Assembly (NCBI GenBank): GCA_023621895.1
Contig: JAMOAF010001015.1
Span: 1-7,571, forward strand
Source: Planctomycetota bacterium
Lineage (GTDB): Bacteria > Planctomycetota > Planctomycetia > Pirellulales > Thermoguttaceae
DNA length: 7,571 nt
Reading direction: 5' to 3'
Position 1 is the first letter of the stretch. Every line of letters begins with the position of its first letter. A program made the position numbers and the translations under genes. Below are positions 5,303 to 7,571 of this stretch, piece by piece. Below the pieces are notes generated by a model. It had not been told where the DNA came from. It saw nothing but the letters and a program-made list of their open reading frames with translations, and ran no database searches.

Positions 5303-6823
5303 ATGCCGCTCGAGGTTGAGTTCTTGGCGCGGATTCGGCGGCACGTCAGCCGGCGAATGTTCTTTAAGCGAGGGCTGGCGGCCCTCTGCGGGCTGCGGTT
5401 TGTCGCGGCCGGTGGGCGATCGTGGGGGGCCGCGTCTTTGGGGATTCCGCAGCGGCCGTTGCTGGGCAAGATCAAGCCCCGGCCAGGCAAGGAGATTGCA
5501 GCCTCGCCGCTGGGCATTGGCTTCGAGACGCTCGATCGCCAAATGTTCCTGCCCGAGCGGACCTACGCGCACATCGCCGGGCTCGGTGTGAAGTGGGCCC
5601 GCGTGCAAACCGGTTGGTGCCGTTGCGAAAGGGAAAAGGGCCGCTACGACTTCGCCTGGCTCGACGGGATTGTTGACAGCTTGCGCGGCGTCGGGGTGCA
5701 GCCCTGGTTCAACCTGGGCTACGGCAACCAGCTCTATACTCCGGAGGCCAGCAATGCGTTCGCCGTCGGCTGGGCGCCCTTGTGGAATAAGGAGGCACGC
5801 GAAGGTTGGGTCCGCTTCGTCCGCGCCTTGGCGGAGCACTTCAGCTCCCGGGTGCGGCACTGGGAGATCTGGAACGAGCCGAACATCAGCGGCTTCTGGA
5901 AGCCCGAGAAGCCTTCACCCGCCGGCTACATGGACATGGTCAGGCTGACCGGGCCGGAGATCCGCGCGCGGGCGCCGGGAGTCGTGCTCGTGGGCGGTGC
6001 TCTTGCGGGGATGCCCACCGAGTACCTGCGGGGCTGCCTCGAACTGGGCCTGGCCGAGCACGTGGACCGCATCTCCTATCACCCGTATGCGGTGCTCCCG
6101 GAACTCAACTATGCCCGCAACGTCAGCGCGTGGCGCGAAATGCTTGCCGGATACAAGCCGTCGCTCGGACTGTGGCAGGGGGAGTGCGGCTGCCCCTCGA
6201 CGGCGGTGAGCACGGGCGCGCTGAGCGAGCACGCATGGAACGAGTCGCGCCAGGCCCGCTGGCTCTTGCGCCGCATGCTCAACGACCTGCGGCTGGGTCT
6301 CGAACACACTTCCTGGTACAACACGGTGGACCAGGTTGGATATGCGTTGGGATTCGGCGCGGTCGATCCGAAGAAGGCCGCGCGCGTGGATGCGCACTTC
6401 GGCCTCCTCCGCGGCACGGATTATTCGCCCAAGCCCTCGTACCTGGCGTACCAGACGCTCTGCGCGCTGTTCGACTCGGAGACGAAGGCGGCGGAGTTGC
6501 CGGTCGCGTTCAGCGGCGACTTTGCCGCCGGCGATCCGCCGGTGTCCGCCGACCGGATCGAGCAGGCCGGCTTTGTGCGAGGCCGCCGACCGCTTTATGC
6601 ATACTGGTGGCCTGCGGACGTGCACAAGGACTTTGCCGTTCAGCCGGTCGGCGCGGCGCTGAGCGCCGGGCAAGACCTGGCGCTCGACAATCCGGTGCTC
6701 GTGGACCCGCTGAGCGGCGAGGTCTTGAAGCTCGAAGGCAGGCGGTCCGCCGGGCGGTGGGACTTTGAGGCGCTGCCGCTCTGCGACTATCCGATGCTGA
6801 TCACCGACGCGGCCGTGGTTTAA
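5303..6823 (+). CDS. Tat-exported clan GH-A glycoside hydrolase (GH39-like)
   Basis: The 506-residue protein is predicted to hydrolyse a glycosidic bond outside the cytoplasm; the substrate is unknown. The N-terminus has a twin-arginine motif SRRMFFK (16-22) and a short hydrophobic stretch, consistent with Tat export as a folded protein. The (beta/alpha)8 region covers about residues 64-395. Clan GH-A hallmarks are KWARVQTGW (97-105), WEIWNEPN (187-194) with E192 as likely acid/base, SYHPY (258-262), and LWQGECG (290-296) with E294 as likely nucleophile. The 189-cornered WNEPN arrangement recalls GH39 beta-xylosidases, but GH5, GH30 and GH51 share this fold, so the family is unsettled. Residues 420-506 look like a beta-sandwich cap (LYAYWWPADV, VLVDPLSGEV). 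GAGGGAG (5289-5295) lies 7 nt before the ATG. The gene follows a truncated paralogue and precedes a beta-helix gene. Confidence 0.82.
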   Translation: MPLEVEFLARIRRHVSRRMFFKRGLAALCGLRFVAAGGRSWGAASLGIPQRPLLGKIKPRPGKEIAASPLGIGFETLDRQMFLPERTYAHIAGLGVKWARVQTGWCRCEREKGRYDFAWLDGIVDSLRGVGVQPWFNLGYGNQLYTPEASNAFAVGWAPLWNKEAREGWVRFVRALAEHFSSRVRHWEIWNEPNISGFWKPEKPSPAGYMDMVRLTGPEIRARAPGVVLVGGALAGMPTEYLRGCLELGLAEHVDRISYHPYAVLPELNYARNVSAWREMLAGYKPSLGLWQGECGCPSTAVSTGALSEHAWNESRQARWLLRRMLNDLRLGLEHTSWYNTVDQVGYALGFGAVDPKKAARVDAHFGLLRGTDYSPKPSYLAYQTLCALFDSETKAAELPVAFSGDFAAGDPPVSADRIEQAGFVRGRRPLYAYWWPADVHKDFAVQPVGAALSAGQDLALDNPVLVDPLSGEVLKLEGRRSAGRWDFEALPLCDYPMLITDAAVV

Positions 6824-6868
6824 CCGGCCAAACACGAGTGCAACTGCCGCTTCAGCCCGGCGCCGATG

Positions 6869-6886
6869 AGGTTCAAGGCTGAACCC
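6869..6886 (+). other. hairpin containing AGGTTCAAGG, downstream of the hydrolase gene
   Basis: GGTTCA-AGGC-TGAACC (6870-6885) is a perfect 6-bp stem with a 4-nt loop, 46 nt after the hydrolase stop. It has no T-tract behind it (CGAGGGG follows), so it is a poor intrinsic terminator. It contains the same 10-mer AGGTTCAAGG (6869-6878) found in both arms of the inverted repeat at 4884-4975. It may be a regulatory site, an RNA-processing hairpin or a repeat relic. Confidence 0.35.
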
Positions 6887-7000
6887 GAGGGGAGAACGCG
6901 CCTTTCTGAACGGATCTCAGCCATGATTAGCCATTGATTGTCACCGACCGCAGCGTCGTGCCGCTCTCGGCGCACTTTCGGTCCGGAAACACCCTTGCGG

Positions 7001-7006
7001 AAAGGA
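7001..7006 (+). promoter_or_regulatory. ribosome binding site AAAGGA deciding the start at 7015
   Basis: Three ATG codons follow in quick succession (7015, 7021, 7027). AAAGGA ends 8 nt before the first, which is the best spacing, so 7015 is chosen. The two later ATGs would only shorten the signal peptide N-region. Confidence 0.6.
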
Positions 7007-7014
7007 TCGCGCGT

Positions 7015-7571
7015 ATGGCAATGACAATGTGCAAACAAGCGTTTTTCGCGGCGGTCATGCTGGTTGCGGCTGTCCCGGTGGCAAGGGCTTCCGAGACCGT
7101 CGCTCCTGCGCCCAGATCTGCCGAGCTGACCCGCTGCAATGGCTTCAATGATCGCCAGACCGCGTGGGAGGCCGCCGCCGCGGGAGCAGAGCAACCGTTG
7201 CCGCTCCGCAGCCTCGTGCCGCCGGTGCTCTTGCCCGACGGCAGCGAGTTCAAGACCTGGGAACCGGCCGAAGCGGTCGAGCCGCGGCGAACGTTCTTCG
7301 TCGCCCAGAGACATCCCCGGGCATCGGATGACAACCCGGGCACTGAAGATCGTCCCTGGAAGACGATCGGCCGGGCGGCGAAGGTGCTGGAGCCGGGCGA
7401 CCGAGTGATTGTCAAGCAGGGGCTCTATCGCGAATGGGTCAGGCCGGCCCGCGGCGGCGCAAGCCCCCGGCAGATGATCACGTACCAGGCGGCACGGGGT
7501 GAGGAGGTGATCCTCTCCGGCTCGGCCCCCCTGAGGGAAAAGTGGGCAGCTTCATCCCTCGTAGGACAAAC
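7015..7571 (+). CDS. exported right-handed parallel beta-helix protein (3' end outside window)
   Basis: The frame is open from 7015 to the window end, giving 185 residues without a stop, so only the N-terminal part is seen. Residues 1-25 are a Sec signal peptide (charged start, core FFAAVMLVAAVPV, ARA cleavage site at 23-25). A lead-in of about 65 residues includes LLPDGSEFKTWE (72-83). Residues 94-170 carry the DUF1565-like opening of a parallel beta-helix: FFVAQRHP, DDNPGTEDRPWKTIGRAA (105-122), LEPGDRVIVKQGLYRE (125-140) and a GEEVILSGS turn (162-170). Proteins starting this way are usually large secreted polysaccharide lyases or glycan-binding proteins with many beta-helix coils. Whether this one is catalytic cannot be judged without the missing C-terminus. 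It follows a Tat-exported glycoside hydrolase by 191 nt, which supports a glycan-related role. The intervening gap suggests its own promoter. Confidence 0.75.
   Translation, partial: MAMTMCKQAFFAAVMLVAAVPVARASETVAPAPRSAELTRCNGFNDRQTAWEAAAAGAEQPLPLRSLVPPVLLPDGSEFKTWEPAEAVEPRRTFFVAQRHPRASDDNPGTEDRPWKTIGRAAKVLEPGDRVIVKQGLYREWVRPARGGASPRQMITYQAARGEEVILSGSAPLREKWAASSLVGQ

Noticed and set aside
4676..5860. N-terminal extension of the minus-strand SEC-C-like frame up to 5860
   Set aside because: It is antisense to the hydrolase gene and crosses the intergenic repeat. The translation is Arg/Pro/Gly-rich and unlike a domain. The family N-terminus MPxDxYxxCPGG starts at 4675.
5915..6835. 306-residue minus-strand open frame opposite the hydrolase gene
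   Set aside because: The plus strand holds catalytic GH-A motifs across the same bases. The antisense translation is uninformative.
6870..6885. Rho-independent terminator for the hydrolase gene
   Set aside because: The stem-loop is sound but no T-rich stretch follows. It is listed as a hairpin rather than a terminator.
6919..6939. Imperfect tandem AGCCATGATT/AGCCATTGATT
   Set aside because: It is only two short units with an indel. This is not enough to call a functional repeat.
6820..7314. 164-residue minus-strand open frame over the start of the beta-helix gene
   Set aside because: The plus strand has a ribosome binding site, a signal peptide and a DUF1565-like region. The minus frame has no recognisable feature.
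1..7571. CRISPR array, tRNA, rRNA, transposase or phage genes
   Set aside because: I read both strands for regularly spaced repeats, tRNA-like arms and mobile-element protein motifs and saw none.

Overview
The window is GC-rich bacterial chromosome. The best taxonomic clue is the minus-strand protein at 2540-4675. Its N-terminal CPGGTGKKIKFCC signature followed by TPR-like helices belongs to a family I associate with Planctomycetes (Pirellulales-type). The HNH-type tail at the left edge, the Tat-exported glycan enzyme and the weak or irregular Shine-Dalgarno use fit that lineage. The taxonomic call is inference from recognised family signatures, not from a search.

Left part (1-2406), housekeeping and small-molecule genes. 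The 3' end of an HNH-endonuclease-like gene (+) runs into a convergent FmdB-type zinc-ribbon gene (-). A short divergent promoter region follows. Next comes nnrE (NAD(P)H-hydrate epimerase, +), which converges on an exported lactonase-family beta-propeller gene (-). Both convergent pairs overlap by exactly 4 nt at their stop codons (CTAA at 218-221, TTAA at 1252-1255), so no intergenic terminator can exist there.

Middle (2540-5038). One long minus-strand gene encodes a 711-residue protein with a degenerate SEC-C zinc motif and TPR-like helices. It has a GKTPREAA segment and a C-terminal tail carrying two LWTP motifs. Upstream of it lies a 363-nt divergent intergenic region. This holds a MITE-like inverted-repeat element (about 4857-4990) built around the 10-mer AGGTTCAAGG.

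Right part (5039-7571), an export-oriented carbohydrate module on the plus strand. First is a 78-residue Tat-signal ORF that looks like the beheaded N-terminus of a paralogue. In the same frame, 27 nt after its stop, follows a complete Tat-exported clan GH-A glycoside hydrolase of 506 residues. After a 191-nt gap comes the 5' end of a Sec-exported parallel beta-helix protein that runs off the window. The AGGTTCAAGG 10-mer recurs in this second gap. Together these suggest a small secreted polysaccharide-processing locus that has undergone duplication and deletion.

No rRNA, tRNA, CRISPR array, transposase gene or phage gene is visible. The most interesting items are the truncated tandem Tat paralogue, the repeated intergenic 10-mer with its inverted-repeat element, and the SEC-C/TPR/LWTP protein of unknown function.
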